NCBI RefSeq assembly: GCF_014174475.1
Contig: NZ_JACJUD010000001.1
Span: forward strand, 434,001 to 498,000
Direction: 5' to 3'
DNA length: 64,000 nucleotides
From: Aquipseudomonas ullengensis
GTDB lineage: Bacteria; Pseudomonadota; Gammaproteobacteria; Pseudomonadales; Pseudomonadaceae
The translations under genes and the position numbers were made by a program. A model generated the notes under the pieces. The model made no database searches and was not told where the DNA came from. It was given only the letters and a program-made list of their open reading frames with translations. This document shows, piece after piece, positions 17,480-26,858 of the stretch (position 1 is its first letter; every line of letters starts with the position of its first letter).

Positions 17480-19144
17480 ATGAGTGAATTGATTCGCGTA
17501 CCCGACATCGGCAGCGGTGAGGGTGAAGTTATCGAGTTGTTCGTCAAGGTTGGCGACCGCATCGAGGCCGACCAGAGCCTGCTGACCCTGGAATCGGACA
17601 AGGCCAGCATGGAAATCCCCGCGCCGAAAGCCGGCGTGGTGAAGAGCCTGAAAGTGAAGCTGGGCGATCGCCTGAAAGAAGGCGACGAACTGCTCGAGCT
17701 GGAAGTCGAGGGGGCCGCAGCCGCAGCACCCGCAGCGCCTGCTGCCGCCCCGGCTCCGGCCGCCGCGCCACAAGCTGCTGCAGCGCCAGCCCCAATTGCC
17801 GCGCCCGCCGCTGCGGCAAGCAGCAGCGTGCAGGACATTCATGTGCCGGATATCGGCTCGACCGGTAAAGCCAAGATCATCGAAATCCTGGTCAAGGTCG
17901 GCGATACGGTCGAAGCCGACCAGTCGCTGATCACCCTGGAGTCGGACAAGGCCAGCATGGAAATCCCCTCGCCGGCTGCCGGCGTGGTGGAAAGCATCGG
18001 CGTCAAACTGGAAGACGAAGTTGGCACCGGCGACTTCATCCTCAAACTGAAAGTCGCAGGCGCATCAGCCGCTCCGGCAGTTGCACCCGCAGCCGCTGCA
18101 CCGGCTGCCGCCAGTGATGTACACAAAGTGCCAGAAGGCGCTCACCCCGCCGTTGTCGCCGAAGTCAGCGCGATTGCCTCACTGGCAGCCGCAGCCGCCA
18201 GCGTTGCTGCCGCGCCCAAGCGCGATGGTGCCAAGGTGCATGCCGGCCCTGCCGTACGCATGACCGCACGGGAATTTGGCGTCGAACTGGCTGCCGTGAC
18301 CGGCACCGGGCCGAAGGGCCGCATCCTCAAGGAAGACGTGCAGGCCTACGTGAAGGCCATGATGCAGAAGGCCAAGGAAGCGCCAGCCGCTGGCGCAACC
18401 GGCGGAGCCGGTATCCCGCCGATCCCGGCGGTCGATTTCAGCAAGTTCGGTGAAATCGAAGAAGTGGCGATGACTCGCCTGATGCAGGTCGGCGCCGCCA
18501 ACCTGCACCGCAGCTGGCTCAACGTGCCGCACGTGACCCAGTTCGACAACGCCGACATCACCGAGCTGGAAGCCTTCCGCGTCGCGCAGAAAGCCGTGGC
18601 GGAAAAGGCCGGGGTCAAGCTGACCGTGCTGCCACTGCTGCTGAAAGCCTGCGCCTACCTGCTCAAGGAACTGCCGGACTTCAACAGCTCGCTGGCCCCC
18701 AGCGGCAAGGCGATCATCCGCAAGAAATACGTGCACATCGGCTTCGCCGTCGATACCCCGGACGGCCTGCTGGTGCCGGTGATCAAGAACGTCGATCAGA
18801 AGAGCCTGCTGCAACTGGCCGCCGAAGCCGCCGCCTTGGCGGAAAAAGCGCGCACCAAGAAGCTCTCGGCTGACGATATGCAGGGTGCCTGCTTCACCAT
18901 CTCCAGCCTCGGCCACATTGGCGGCACCGGCTTCACGCCGATCGTCAATGCACCGGAAGTGGCGATCCTCGGCGTGAGCAAGGCAACCATGCAGCCGGTA
19001 TGGGACGGCAAGGTCTTCCAGCCGCGCCTGACCCTGCCGCTGTCGCTGTCCTACGACCACCGGGTAATCAACGGTGCAGCCGCCGCGCGCTTCACCAAGC
19101 GCCTGGGCGAGGTGCTCGGCGACATCCGCACCATGCTGCTCTGA
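17480..19144 (+). CDS. aceF: pyruvate dehydrogenase E2, dihydrolipoyl acetyltransferase
   Basis: 554 residues with two lipoyl domains (about 1-75 and 118-192; lipoyl lysines Lys41 and Lys157 in ESDKASMEIP), Ala/Pro-rich swinging linkers, a peripheral-subunit-binding domain near 255-295 (AVRMTAREFGVELAAVTGTG) and the catalytic domain. The active site is DHRVINGA with His527 and Asn531. Asn in place of the E. coli Asp is also found in the Azotobacter enzyme. It carries acetyl groups from E1 to CoA. The gene is the second of aceEF and ends shortly before a strong terminator that is split from its surroundings by a MITE. Confidence 0.97.
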   Translation: MSELIRVPDIGSGEGEVIELFVKVGDRIEADQSLLTLESDKASMEIPAPKAGVVKSLKVKLGDRLKEGDELLELEVEGAAAAAPAAPAAAPAPAAAPQAAAAPAPIAAPAAAASSSVQDIHVPDIGSTGKAKIIEILVKVGDTVEADQSLITLESDKASMEIPSPAAGVVESIGVKLEDEVGTGDFILKLKVAGASAAPAVAPAAAAPAAASDVHKVPEGAHPAVVAEVSAIASLAAAAASVAAAPKRDGAKVHAGPAVRMTAREFGVELAAVTGTGPKGRILKEDVQAYVKAMMQKAKEAPAAGATGGAGIPPIPAVDFSKFGEIEEVAMTRLMQVGAANLHRSWLNVPHVTQFDNADITELEAFRVAQKAVAEKAGVKLTVLPLLLKACAYLLKELPDFNSSLAPSGKAIIRKKYVHIGFAVDTPDGLLVPVIKNVDQKSLLQLAAEAAALAEKARTKKLSADDMQGACFTISSLGHIGGTGFTPIVNAPEVAILGVSKATMQPVWDGKVFQPRLTLPLSLSYDHRVINGAAAARFTKRLGEVLGDIRTMLL

Positions 19145-19186
19145 TTCAAACGCTGTGCCTGGAGGCCGCTGGCCTCCGCCCCCTCG

Positions 19187-19213
19187 GCCCCGTCGTTTGG
19201 CGGGGCTTTTTTA
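19187..19213 (+). terminator. rho-independent terminator of aceEF
   Basis: GCCCCG, an eight-base loop, CGGGGC and then TTTTTT form a standard intrinsic terminator 43 bases after the aceF stop. An extra GGAGGCC-GCT-GGCCTCC hairpin precedes it (19161-19177). The T-run is the left copy of the eight-base duplication that flanks the inserted element. Confidence 0.85.
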
Positions 19214-19423
19214 TGGCTATGTCCCAATAGCGTGTTGCGTCATCTAACGAGCCGCCTCCCGTGCTGCCGAATGCCTCTGGATTCCCGCCTGCGCGGGAAT
19301 GACGGAGTGGGTGGGACGACGATGTGCCACAACCCCCTACCTCTCATTCCCGCGCAGGCGGGAATCCAGCTCGGTGCTGAGCGAGCGAGGGGCAACACGC
19401 TATTGGGACATAGCCTTTTTTAT
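19207..19423. mobile_element. MITE-like element with 24-bp terminal inverted repeats and 8-bp target duplication
   Basis: 19215-19238 (starting GGCTATGTCCC) and 19392-19415 are perfect 24-base inverted repeats bounding a 201-base element. Both sides are flanked by TTTTTTAT (19207-19214 and 19416-19423), the expected mark of insertion into the aceF terminator T-run. Inside is a second perfect 25-base inverted pair (19278-19302 and 19344-19368), each arm itself a palindrome of form ATTCCC-N8-GGGAAT. There is no coding capacity, so mobilisation would need a transposase elsewhere. The element leaves a T-run at each end, so termination of aceF is probably unharmed. Confidence 0.8.
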
Positions 19424-19463
19424 GGGCCAGGGAAAAGCTCAGACTGACCAGGAGCGTAAACAA

Positions 19464-19528
19464 CGTAGGAGGGGCCTTGGCCGCGACCTTGCTGCGGCCC
19501 CGCAATCGCGGCCAAGGCCCCTCCTACG
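19464..19528. repeat. REP-type 23-bp inverted repeat
   Basis: 19464-19486 (CGTAGGAGGGGCCTTGGCC...) is perfectly complementary to 19506-19528, leaving a 19-base loop that itself contains GCGGGG-type pairing. The GTAGGAG...CTCCTAC ends are those of Pseudomonas REP sequences. It lies between two convergent genes, the usual REP location. Confidence 0.8.
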
Positions 19529-19551
19529 CCCAGACCGAAGCACCTGCGAAT

Positions 19552-19578
19552 AAAGAAAAGCCCCGCCAAAACGGGGCC
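19552..19578 (-). terminator. terminator of the exported-protein gene
   Basis: Read on the minus strand, GGGCCCCG-TTTT-GGCGGGGC is followed by TTTTCTTT. It begins 18 bases after the stop codon of the small exported protein gene. Confidence 0.75.
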
Positions 19579-19595
19579 CCTCACCCAGCTGCCAA

Positions 19596-20126
19596 TCAGC
19601 TCTTCTGCAGATTGCGAATCAGAAAGCTGATCGCTTTGGCCAGGTCCGCCGCGCCCTGGTGATCACGCAGCACGCTGATCCACGGGCTGCCATCGGCCGG
19701 ATTCTGCAGGGTGCAGACGATCCCGCTGGGTGGGCAGTCGTAATGGATGTAGGGGTCCAGGCCGAATACCGAGAGTTTCTGGTTGCGCACCGCCAGGGCC
19801 ATGCCCTGCTGCGCCCGCGATTCCTCGCGCACCACCAGTTCACCCGGCCCGGCCACGCTGAGCTGGTAGCGCAGGTCGCTGCGCTGGGTCTTGCCGACCT
19901 GGTAGGCGGCCGTCAGCGCATAGGTGTCGAGCAGCGCATTGCTGTGCGCCAGCAGCGCCGTGCGCTCGTTCTTGGTCAGATAAAGTCGCTTGAGCTCGGC
20001 CAGGTAACGCGCCTGCTCCTCCCCGCTCAGCTGGGCTTGCTCCGCCAATACCGGTGTAGCAGCCACGCCGCCCAACGCCACCAACAGCAACAACCCGCTC
20101 AGTCTTCTTGTCAGTCCCAGCCGCAT
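19596..20126 (-). CDS. small exported protein of unknown function
   Basis: 176 residues from the ATG at 20126, which has AAGGGTG upstream and puts an ideal Sec signal peptide at the N-terminus (MRLGLTRRLSGLLLLVALGG, cleavage probably after TPVLA near residue 28). The mature part has a helical, charged N-terminal half and a C-terminal half with YDCPPSGIVC, two cysteines that could form a disulfide in the periplasm. I recognise no domain. It is transcribed divergently from dipA with 79 bases between the starts, so a functional link to c-di-GMP signalling is possible but not shown. Confidence 0.75.
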   Translation of the reverse strand: MRLGLTRRLSGLLLLVALGGVAATPVLAEQAQLSGEEQARYLAELKRLYLTKNERTALLAHSNALLDTYALTAAYQVGKTQRSDLRYQLSVAGPGELVVREESRAQQGMALAVRNQKLSVFGLDPYIHYDCPPSGIVCTLQNPADGSPWISVLRDHQGAADLAKAISFLIRNLQKS

Positions 20127-20205
20127 GATGCACCCTTGCCGAACTTGATTGATGTCATGGGCAATACCTGCCCGCTGCAGCAGCATACTGGAAGCCAGTC
20201 GTTCG

Positions 20206-22908
20206 ATGAAAAGCCATCCCGATGCCGCCAGCCGTACGGCGGCCGAGGTTGTGACGCAGTTGCCAGTGCCCTCACGGCTCGGGATGCTGCGCTTCGAGCG
20301 CTTGAACGAACCGAGCTGGAGCCTGCTGTTCCTCGACCCTGCCTGCGAACGCCAGCTTGGCGTCGCCGCCAGCGACCTGTGCGCCCTGATCGACTCGCCC
20401 TTCGCCAGCCTGATGGAGCCGGAAGCCCGCTACCGGCTGCACGATGAGGTACAGCAGCAGGTCGCCCAGCACGGGCACTACAGCGTGCACTACCGCCTGC
20501 ATGCACCCGACGGCGCGCTGCAGTTGCTGGAAGTCGGCGAGCCCTATCAGCTGCATGGCCGCCAGTTGCTGCGCGGCTACCTGCTGGTCACCCCAAGCCA
20601 CGAGGATGGCGAGCAGGTGACGCAGCGCCAGCATGACCTCGAAGTGCAGAACACCAAGCTGCAGGCGTCCCTGGAGCTGTATCAGCGTTCCCAGGAAGAA
20701 CACCTGCAGCACCTGATCCGCTCGCGCGCCCAGCAGAGCCTGATCGTGCGCCTGGCGCGCCATCGCTACAGCGCCAGCGACCCGCTGCGCGAAGCCGCCG
20801 AGCTGATCACCCAGGCCGCCAGCGAAGCCTACGACGTCGCCCGCGCCAGCATCTGGCTGCTGGATGACGAAATGCTCGAACCGGTGGCCCTGTACCGCCG
20901 CGACATCGACCGTCACGAGCTGCCTGCACGCATCGACGCCGGGCGCTTCCCGCGCTACCTGGATGCCCTGCACGGCGGCCGCGCCATCGATGCCCACGAC
21001 GCGCAGAAAGACCCGCGCACCCGCGAACTGACCCAGCAACTGCTCAAGCCGCAAGGCATCGTCGCCCTGCTCGACGCCAGCATCCGCATTGGCGGCGAGG
21101 TGGTCGGCGTGCTGTGCCTGGAGCACGTCGGCGCGCCGCGCGTGTGGCAGACCGATGAAGTGGCCTTCGCCGGCGAGCTGGCCGACCAGTTCGCCCAGGT
21201 CATGAGCAACCAGCAGCGGCGCACCGCCACCAGCGCCCTGCATTTGTTCCAGCGCGCCGTCGAGCAGAGCGCCAGCGCCTTCCTGCTGGTGGACCGCGAC
21301 GGCCGGGTGGACTACGTCAACCCGAGCTTCACCTCGATCACCCAGTACAGCGCGGACGATGTCTGCGGCCGCCGCCTGTCCGAGCTGCCGGCCCTGGAAA
21401 ACCTCGGCGACCTGCTGTTCGACCCGCAGTCCAGCCTGGCCGAGCGCAGCAGCTGGCAGGGCGAGTTCCGCAGCCGGCGCAAGAACCTCGAGCCGTACTG
21501 GGGCCAGCTGTCGCTGTCCAAGGTGTACAACGATGACGGCGAGCTGACCCACTACATCGGCATCTACGAAGACATCACCCAGAGCAAGCTGGCCCAGCAG
21601 CGCATCGAGCGCCTGGCCTACAACGACAACCTCACCGGGCTGGGCAACCGCCCGTACTTCATCCGCAGCCTGGAAGAGCGTTTCACCCGCGCCAATGGCC
21701 AGGGCTTCTGCCTGCTGCTGGTGGACATCGACAACTTCAAGCGGATCAACGACAGCCTCGGCCACCAGACCGGCGACAAGCTGCTGATGAGCCTGGCGCG
21801 GCGCCTGCGCAACAGCCTCAAGCGCAACACCTGCCTGGCGCGCTTCGCCAGCAACGAATTCGCCGTACTGCTCGACGGCGCCGACGAACAGGGCGGCCTG
21901 CGCCTGGCGGCGGAAATCCTGCAGACCCTGGACAAGCCGCTGTTCGTCGACAACCAGCTGATCAACGTCACCGGCTCGGTCGGAGTGGCCTGCGCGCCCG
22001 AGCACGGCGCCGACCCGCACACCCTGATGAAGCACGCCGGCCTGGCGCTGCACAAGGCCAAGGCCAACGGCAAGAACCAGGTCCAGCTGTTCACCGAGGC
22101 GCTGAATGCCGAGGCGCATTACAAGCTGTTCGTCGAGAACAACCTGCGCCGCGCACTGACCCAGAACGAGCTGGAGGTCTACTACCAGCCCAAGCTGTGC
22201 CTCAAGACCGGCCAGCTCACCGGCCTCGAAGCCCTGCTGCGCTGGCAGCACCCGGACAAGGGCATGATCAGCCCGGACCAGTTCATCAGCGTCGCCGAGG
22301 AAACCGGCCTGATCATCCCGATCGGCAAATGGGTCGCGCGCCAGGCCTGCCGCGCCAGCCAGGAGCTGGCCGCACGCGGCATGGGCCAGGTGCAGGTGGC
22401 GATCAACCTGTCGCCCAAGCAGTTCACCGACCCCGACCTGGTCGGCTCGATCGCCGCAATCCTCGACGAGGAGCAGATGCCGCCGCACCTGCTGGAGCTG
22501 GAGCTCACCGAAAGCCTGCTGCTCGAAGGCAGCGACGACACCCGCCAGCAGGTCGCACGGCTCAAGGCCCTGGGCCTGACCCTGGCGATGGACGACTTCG
22601 GCACTGGCTACTCGTCGCTCAGCTACCTGAAGAAATTCCCGATCGACGTAATCAAGATCGACCGCAGCTTCATCAAGGACATCCCCGAGAACCAGGACGA
22701 CATGGAAATCACCGCCGCAGTGATCGCCATGGCCCACAACCTGCGCCTCAAGGTGGTCGCCGAAGGCATCGAGACGGCGGCCCAGCTGGCCTTCCTGCGC
22801 AAGCACCATTGCGACGTCGGCCAGGGTTTCCTGTTCGACAAGCCGATCCCCAGCAGCGAGCTGGTGGACAGCCTGCGCCGCTATCCCTGCCGCGGGGCCG
22901 GCAACTGA
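20206..22908 (+). CDS. dipA: c-di-GMP phosphodiesterase, GAF-PAS-GGDEF(degenerate)-EAL (DipA-like)
   Basis: 900 residues from the ATG at 20206. Domains in order: an N-terminal PAS-like region, a helical stretch, a GAF domain (about 195-345), a PAS domain (about 350-460, [15 protein letters not shown]), a GGDEF-like domain (about 475-640) and an EAL domain (about 650-895). The diguanylate cyclase active site is degenerate, with ASNEF in place of GGDEF. The EAL site looks active, with EALLRW, the DDFGTGYSS loop and KIDRSFI. No membrane segment. It should hydrolyse c-di-GMP. The P. aeruginosa homologue at this place is DipA, needed for biofilm dispersal. The start gives the same length as that protein. 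Confidence 0.88.
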   Translation: MKSHPDAASRTAAEVVTQLPVPSRLGMLRFERLNEPSWSLLFLDPACERQLGVAASDLCALIDSPFASLMEPEARYRLHDEVQQQVAQHGHYSVHYRLHAPDGALQLLEVGEPYQLHGRQLLRGYLLVTPSHEDGEQVTQRQHDLEVQNTKLQASLELYQRSQEEHLQHLIRSRAQQSLIVRLARHRYSASDPLREAAELITQAASEAYDVARASIWLLDDEMLEPVALYRRDIDRHELPARIDAGRFPRYLDALHGGRAIDAHDAQKDPRTRELTQQLLKPQGIVALLDASIRIGGEVVGVLCLEHVGAPRVWQTDEVAFAGELADQFAQVMSNQQRRTATSALHLFQRAVEQSASAFLLVDRDGRVDYVNPSFTSITQYSADDVCGRRLSELPALENLGDLLFDPQSSLAERSSWQGEFRSRRKNLEPYWGQLSLSKVYNDDGELTHYIGIYEDITQSKLAQQRIERLAYNDNLTGLGNRPYFIRSLEERFTRANGQGFCLLLVDIDNFKRINDSLGHQTGDKLLMSLARRLRNSLKRNTCLARFASNEFAVLLDGADEQGGLRLAAEILQTLDKPLFVDNQLINVTGSVGVACAPEHGADPHTLMKHAGLALHKAKANGKNQVQLFTEALNAEAHYKLFVENNLRRALTQNELEVYYQPKLCLKTGQLTGLEALLRWQHPDKGMISPDQFISVAEETGLIIPIGKWVARQACRASQELAARGMGQVQVAINLSPKQFTDPDLVGSIAAILDEEQMPPHLLELELTESLLLEGSDDTRQQVARLKALGLTLAMDDFGTGYSSLSYLKKFPIDVIKIDRSFIKDIPENQDDMEITAAVIAMAHNLRLKVVAEGIETAAQLAFLRKHHCDVGQGFLFDKPIPSSELVDSLRRYPCRGAGN

Positions 22909-23032
22909 GCCAGCCGACCAACGGCCGCCCAGCGTTGTAATTCGCCCGGATGATCCGGGTCTATCTATCAGCTTCGACCGCGCCAGCCGCGGAGTAAGCT
23001 ATGCCCACGCCGCCACCGTACAGGAGCAGATC

Positions 23033-23680
23033 ATGGTTCTGCGTTCGCAAATCCTCGCCCACAAACTCGAACTGCCGACGGCCGAACAGGCCCTGCCCGG
23101 CCGCGCCGAGCCGTTAGCGGTGCCCGCCAGCCATTACGTCAACGGCAACCCGCTGACCCCGCCCTTCCCGGCCGGCCTGCAGCAGACGGTGTTCGCCATG
23201 GGCTGTTTCTGGGGTGTCGAGCGGCGCTTCTGGCAGCAGCCGGGCGTGTGGAGCACGGCGGTCGGCTATGCCGGCGGCCATACGCCCAACCCGACCTACG
23301 AGGAAGTCTGCTCCGGGCTGACCGGGCATACCGAAGTGGTGCTGGTGGTGTTCGACCCGCAGCAGACCCGCTTCGAGGCCTTGCTCAAGGTGTTCTGGGA
23401 AGGACACAACCCGACCGTGGGCATGCGCCAGGGCAATGACATCGGCACCCAGTACCGTTCTGCCATCTACTGCGCCGACGCCGTCCAGTTGCAAGCCGCC
23501 GAGGCCAGCCTGGCCGTGTTCCAGGGCGAACTGGAAAAGGCCGGCGTCGGCCCGATCACCAGCGAAGTCCGCCTGGCGCCGACCTTCTACTACGCCGAGG
23601 CGTATCACCAGCAGTACCTGGCGAAGAATCCGGGCGGTTACTGCGGTCTGGGTGGCACCGGGGTGTGCCTGCCAGCCTGA
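23033..23680 (+). CDS. msrA: peptide methionine (S)-S-oxide reductase MsrA
   Basis: 215 residues. The catalytic GCFWG motif is at 57-61 with nucleophile Cys58, and the C-terminus [15 protein letters not shown] holds the two resolving cysteines. Conserved [16 protein letters not shown] follows the active site. It repairs the S-diastereomer of methionine sulfoxide in oxidised proteins, recycled by thioredoxin. The ATG has AGGAGC nine bases upstream. It stands alone, with a shared terminator separating it from the convergent mqo-like gene. Confidence 0.95.
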   Translation: MVLRSQILAHKLELPTAEQALPGRAEPLAVPASHYVNGNPLTPPFPAGLQQTVFAMGCFWGVERRFWQQPGVWSTAVGYAGGHTPNPTYEEVCSGLTGHTEVVLVVFDPQQTRFEALLKVFWEGHNPTVGMRQGNDIGTQYRSAIYCADAVQLQAAEASLAVFQGELEKAGVGPITSEVRLAPTFYYAEAYHQQYLAKNPGGYCGLGGTGVCLPA

Positions 23681-23704
23681 AGCTGGCTAACCCGAGCATC
23701 ACGC

Positions 23705-23738
23705 AACAACAAGCCCCCAGAACAGGGGGCTTGTTGTT
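23705..23738. terminator. bidirectional terminator between msrA and the mqo-like gene
   Basis: AACAACAAGCCCCC and GGGGGCTTGTTGTT form a 14-base perfect stem around a six-base loop. It lies 25 bases after msrA and six bases after the minus-strand mqo-like stop, and can serve both. Confidence 0.8.
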
Positions 23739-23744
23739 TGCGGC

Positions 23745-25346
23745 TTACAGCGCGGCGTTCGCCGCTTCGTCAGTAACCGGCGCCTCGGGCGCTACCGGCA
23801 CGAAGGTCAGCTGCAGACGCTCGCTGCTCCAGGCGCGGATGCGGTTGGTCAGCTCCAGGTCGCTGTTCAGCTTCTGCCCGTAGGACGGGATGATCTGCTT
23901 CAGGCGCGTCTGCCACTCGGGCGACTTCATCTGCTCCTTGAAGGTCTTTTCCAGCACGCCGAGCATGATCGGCGCCGCCGTCGATGCACCCGGCGAAGCG
24001 CCGAGCAGCGCGGCGATGCTGCCATCGGCGGAACTCACCACCTCGGTGCCGAACTGCAGGATGCCGCCGTGCTCGGCGTCCTTCTTGATCACCTGCACGC
24101 GCTGGCCGGCAGTGATCAGCTCCCAGTCCGCGTCCTGGGCGCTGGGGAAATACTCGCGCAGGGCGTCCATGCGGTCGTCCTGGCTGAGCATCAGCTGGCC
24201 GAGCAGGTAGCGGCTCAGGTCCAGGTTATCCCAGCCGGCATGGCTCATCGGCCCGACGTTGTCGCTGCTGATGGCGGCGAACATGTCCCACAGCGAACCG
24301 TTCTTCAGGAACTTGCTGGAGAAGGTGGCGAAGGGCCCGAACAGCAGCACCTTGTGGCCATCGATGACGCGGGTGTCGAGGTGCGGCACCGACATCGGCG
24401 GCGAACCGACCGAAGCCTTGCCGTACAGCTTGGCCTGGTGCTGGGCGACGATGTCCGGGTTGCGGGTCATCAGGAACTGGCCGCCCACCGGGAAACCGGC
24501 GTAGCCGTCGGCCTCGGGGATGCCGGATTTCTGCAGCAGCGGCAGGGCCGCGCCACCGGCGCCGATAAACACGAACCGCGCGTTGATGCTGGTTTCCCGC
24601 TCGCCGTTGGCCAGGTCGGCCACCCGCACGTTCCAGGTGCCGTCGGCGTTGCGGGTGAGGTCACGCACCTCATGGCTCAGGTGCAAGGTCACACCGTCGC
24701 GCCGGGTCAGCGAGCCGACCAGTTGCTGGGTGATCTCGCCGAAGTTGACGTCGGTGCCAATCGGCATGCGCGTGGCGGCAACCTTCTGCGCGGGGTCGCG
24801 ATCGGCCATCACCAGCGGCACCCACTGGGCGATCTGCGCCGGGTCCTCGGAATACTCCATGCCGCGGAACAGGTTGCTGTGCTGCAGCGCCGCATGGCGC
24901 TTCTTCAGGTAGGCGATGTTGTCGTCGCCCCAGACGAAGCTCATGTGCGGCACGTTATTGATGAAGGACCGGGGCTCTTTCAGCACGCCCTGCTCGATCT
25001 GGTAGGCCCAGAACTGCTTGGAGATCTCGAACGACTCGTTGATGCCGACGGCCTTGCTGATGTCGATGCCGCCATCGGCGGTTTCCGGGGTGTAGTTCAG
25101 CTCACAGAAGGCCGAGTGGCCGGTGCCGGCGTTGTTCCAGGCGTTGGAACTCTCGTCGGCGACCTGGCCCATGCGCTCGTAAATGTCGATGCTCCAGCCC
25201 GGCTCCAGCTCATTGAGGTAGGTGCCGAGGGTAGCGCTCATGATGCCGCCGCCGATCAGCAGCACATCGACGGTTTTCTCCGCCTTGGGCGGTTGCGAGC
25301 AACCCGTCGCCAGCAGGCAGACGAACATCAGTAGAATTTTTTTCAT
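23745..25346 (-). CDS. mqo: malate:quinone oxidoreductase-like protein with lipoprotein signal
   Basis: 533 residues. The FAD-binding motif [16 protein letters not shown] (26-41) and [17 protein letters not shown] are diagnostic of the Mqo family, which oxidises malate to oxaloacetate with membrane quinone. The ATG at 25346 gives [16 protein letters not shown], a short lipoprotein signal with Cys16 as the acylation site. Classical Mqo starts directly with the FAD motif and is cytoplasmic-side peripheral, so this N-terminus is unusual. In-frame codons further upstream exist but would bury the signal. The gene is not at this position in PAO1 as I recall it. Malate may not be the natural substrate. 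Confidence 0.85.
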   Translation of the reverse strand: MKKILLMFVCLLATGCSQPPKAEKTVDVLLIGGGIMSATLGTYLNELEPGWSIDIYERMGQVADESSNAWNNAGTGHSAFCELNYTPETADGGIDISKAVGINESFEISKQFWAYQIEQGVLKEPRSFINNVPHMSFVWGDDNIAYLKKRHAALQHSNLFRGMEYSEDPAQIAQWVPLVMADRDPAQKVAATRMPIGTDVNFGEITQQLVGSLTRRDGVTLHLSHEVRDLTRNADGTWNVRVADLANGERETSINARFVFIGAGGAALPLLQKSGIPEADGYAGFPVGGQFLMTRNPDIVAQHQAKLYGKASVGSPPMSVPHLDTRVIDGHKVLLFGPFATFSSKFLKNGSLWDMFAAISSDNVGPMSHAGWDNLDLSRYLLGQLMLSQDDRMDALREYFPSAQDADWELITAGQRVQVIKKDAEHGGILQFGTEVVSSADGSIAALLGASPGASTAAPIMLGVLEKTFKEQMKSPEWQTRLKQIIPSYGQKLNSDLELTNRIRAWSSERLQLTFVPVAPEAPVTDEAANAAL

Positions 25347-25763
25347 GGTGAATGGGCATTCCCAGTTATGCGGTTGGCAAGGCAAATCGACGGCATCCCC
25401 GCGAACGGGCCGCGCTTTCTGAGGCGTGGTCTGGCGCTCGATCGGTAGAAGGGCGTCGCGACTCATGCCGGGGTGAGGCAAAAGGTCGCGTTCCCTTTAG
25501 CAAATCCGATGCCCGCTTGCCGAGCGCCCTATTCCGGGCCTCTGCGCCGTATGCAGGCACGCATCTGGCCGGTTCTCGCCACCCGCGTGGCGAAATACCG
25601 CCAACTCGCCGGCACCCGCGGGCCCCTGCCGCACGCGGCAGGCAGGCGCTAAACTGCCATCAATCAGCCAGCACGGAGCCACCTCCGGGCCGCCACAGCA
25701 AAGGCTACCTAAACTCTGCCGAACGCTTGCCCGTTCGCCAATAAGAAGTCCCCAAGGCTATCC
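25347..25763. other. 417-base divergent intergenic region, mqo-like / receptor-like genes
   Basis: No supported gene. It carries the start regions of two divergent genes. A stem CCTGCCG-CACG-CGGCAGG is at 25625-25642. GCCAATAA at 25737-25744, just before the receptor gene, resembles the -10 element of flagellar sigma28 promoters, but no matching -35 is found at the right distance. An open frame across the region has no ribosome site and an atypical composition. Confidence 0.6.
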
Positions 25764-26858
25764 ATGCACAACCCGCGCTTTTCCGATATCCACGAGATCC
25801 CGCCGAAAGCCTTCAGTGCCTCCGCCCTGGCCCTGCAGGTCACGCCCTGGCTGCTGGTGGGCGCGGCGGCCTGGGGCGGCCTGCCGCTGTGGATCTGCCT
25901 GTTCTGCGGCGTCTGCCTGAGCCTCGGCCTGCTGCCGGCGCTGGCCACGGCCACGCACTGGCGCGCGCTGATGCAGCCGCGCCCGGGTGTCGCCGAGCCG
26001 GCCAGCTGGGTCGCCCCGCTGGCCACCGACCTCGACGCTCAGGGTGAACGGCAACGGCAACTGCTCGACCAGCTGCAGCGCCAGCTCAGCGCGCAAACGC
26101 AGGCACAGCACCAGCAGTGGCAAGCGTTTCACGAGCAGATGCAGCGACATGCCAGCGCCGCCGAGCAATGGTTGGCGCCCCCGCATGGCCACGGCCATGC
26201 CGCGCAGCCGGACAGCCACCAGGCGCTCAGCGGCCTGGCCGCCAACCTGCAACAGACCCGCGCACAGGCCGGCGAGCTGGCCGAGCGCATGCAGGCGATC
26301 ACCCAGCAGGGCGAAACCGTCCTGCGCGCCACCGATGACATGGACTCGATCGCCAAGCAGACCAACCTGCTGGCCCTGAATGCCGCCATCGAGGCGGCGC
26401 GGGTCGGGGACAGCGGGCGCGGCTTTGCCGTGGTCGCCGACGAAGTACGCGCCCTGTCCAGCCGGTCCACGGAATTTTCCCAGGCCATCCGCAGCACGGT
26501 CGGCGGCATGCTCGACGCACTGCAGCAGGCCGCGAGCCAAGCGGGCCAACTGGTCCAGGCCGATCAGGGCGAAGTGGACGATGCCAGCCGGCAGATCGCC
26601 GCCCAGCTGGCGGCACTCACCGAGCAACACACCCAGGCCCGTAACAACGCGACCCACCTGGCGGGCCTGCTGCAAGAGCTGGCGCAGCGCAGCGGCGCCA
26701 TCAGCCCGCCAGCAGACGAGGCGAGCGCGCTAGTGACGCAATTGCAGCAACAGGACCGGCAGCAGGCCGAGCTGATCGAACAGTTGCGCCAGCAGGCCGT
26801 CAGTGCCTCACTCGGCGATCAGCCAATCCATTCGCCAATTACCCTGGCTCTGCGCTAG
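25764..26858 (+). CDS. short membrane-anchored chemoreceptor-like signalling protein
   Basis: 364 residues. Two closely spaced hydrophobic segments (about 24-41 and 43-63) are followed by a long Gln-rich coiled coil and the conserved hairpin tip of methyl-accepting chemotaxis proteins ([20 protein letters not shown], then [13 protein letters not shown], about 200-230). There is no periplasmic ligand domain, no HAMP domain and no C-terminal CheR-docking pentapeptide. It can probably bind CheA/CheW but its input is unknown. The last 51 bases run over the 3' end of the convergent rlmJ gene, so the C-terminal tail is encoded on DNA that already codes for RlmJ. Gene apparently absent at this site in PAO1. 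Confidence 0.8.
   Translation: MHNPRFSDIHEIPPKAFSASALALQVTPWLLVGAAAWGGLPLWICLFCGVCLSLGLLPALATATHWRALMQPRPGVAEPASWVAPLATDLDAQGERQRQLLDQLQRQLSAQTQAQHQQWQAFHEQMQRHASAAEQWLAPPHGHGHAAQPDSHQALSGLAANLQQTRAQAGELAERMQAITQQGETVLRATDDMDSIAKQTNLLALNAAIEAARVGDSGRGFAVVADEVRALSSRSTEFSQAIRSTVGGMLDALQQAASQAGQLVQADQGEVDDASRQIAAQLAALTEQHTQARNNATHLAGLLQELAQRSGAISPPADEASALVTQLQQQDRQQAELIEQLRQQAVSASLGDQPIHSPITLALR

Larger units (their letters stand above)
19145..19595. other. 451-base non-coding region after aceF
   Basis: No credible gene lies here. It holds, in order, the aceF terminator, the MITE-like element, a long REP-type hairpin (19464-19528) and a terminator for the minus-strand gene that ends at 19596. 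Open frames within it run through the palindromes and lack ribosome-binding sites. Confidence 0.8.

Noticed and set aside
19214..19415. Possible CRISPR-like or tandem repeat because similar 20-25 base units recur
   Set aside because: The units are inverted, occur once each as pairs, and have no regular spacers. The arrangement is that of a MITE with terminal repeats.
25352..25744. A 130-codon open frame between the mqo-like and receptor-like genes
   Set aside because: Arg/Pro/Ser-rich translation, no ribosome site, and it occupies the promoter region of two divergent genes.
25710..25744. Sigma28 promoter (TAAA ... GCCAATAA) before the receptor-like gene
   Set aside because: The -10-like GCCAATAA is good but the TAAA is 23 bases away instead of about 15.
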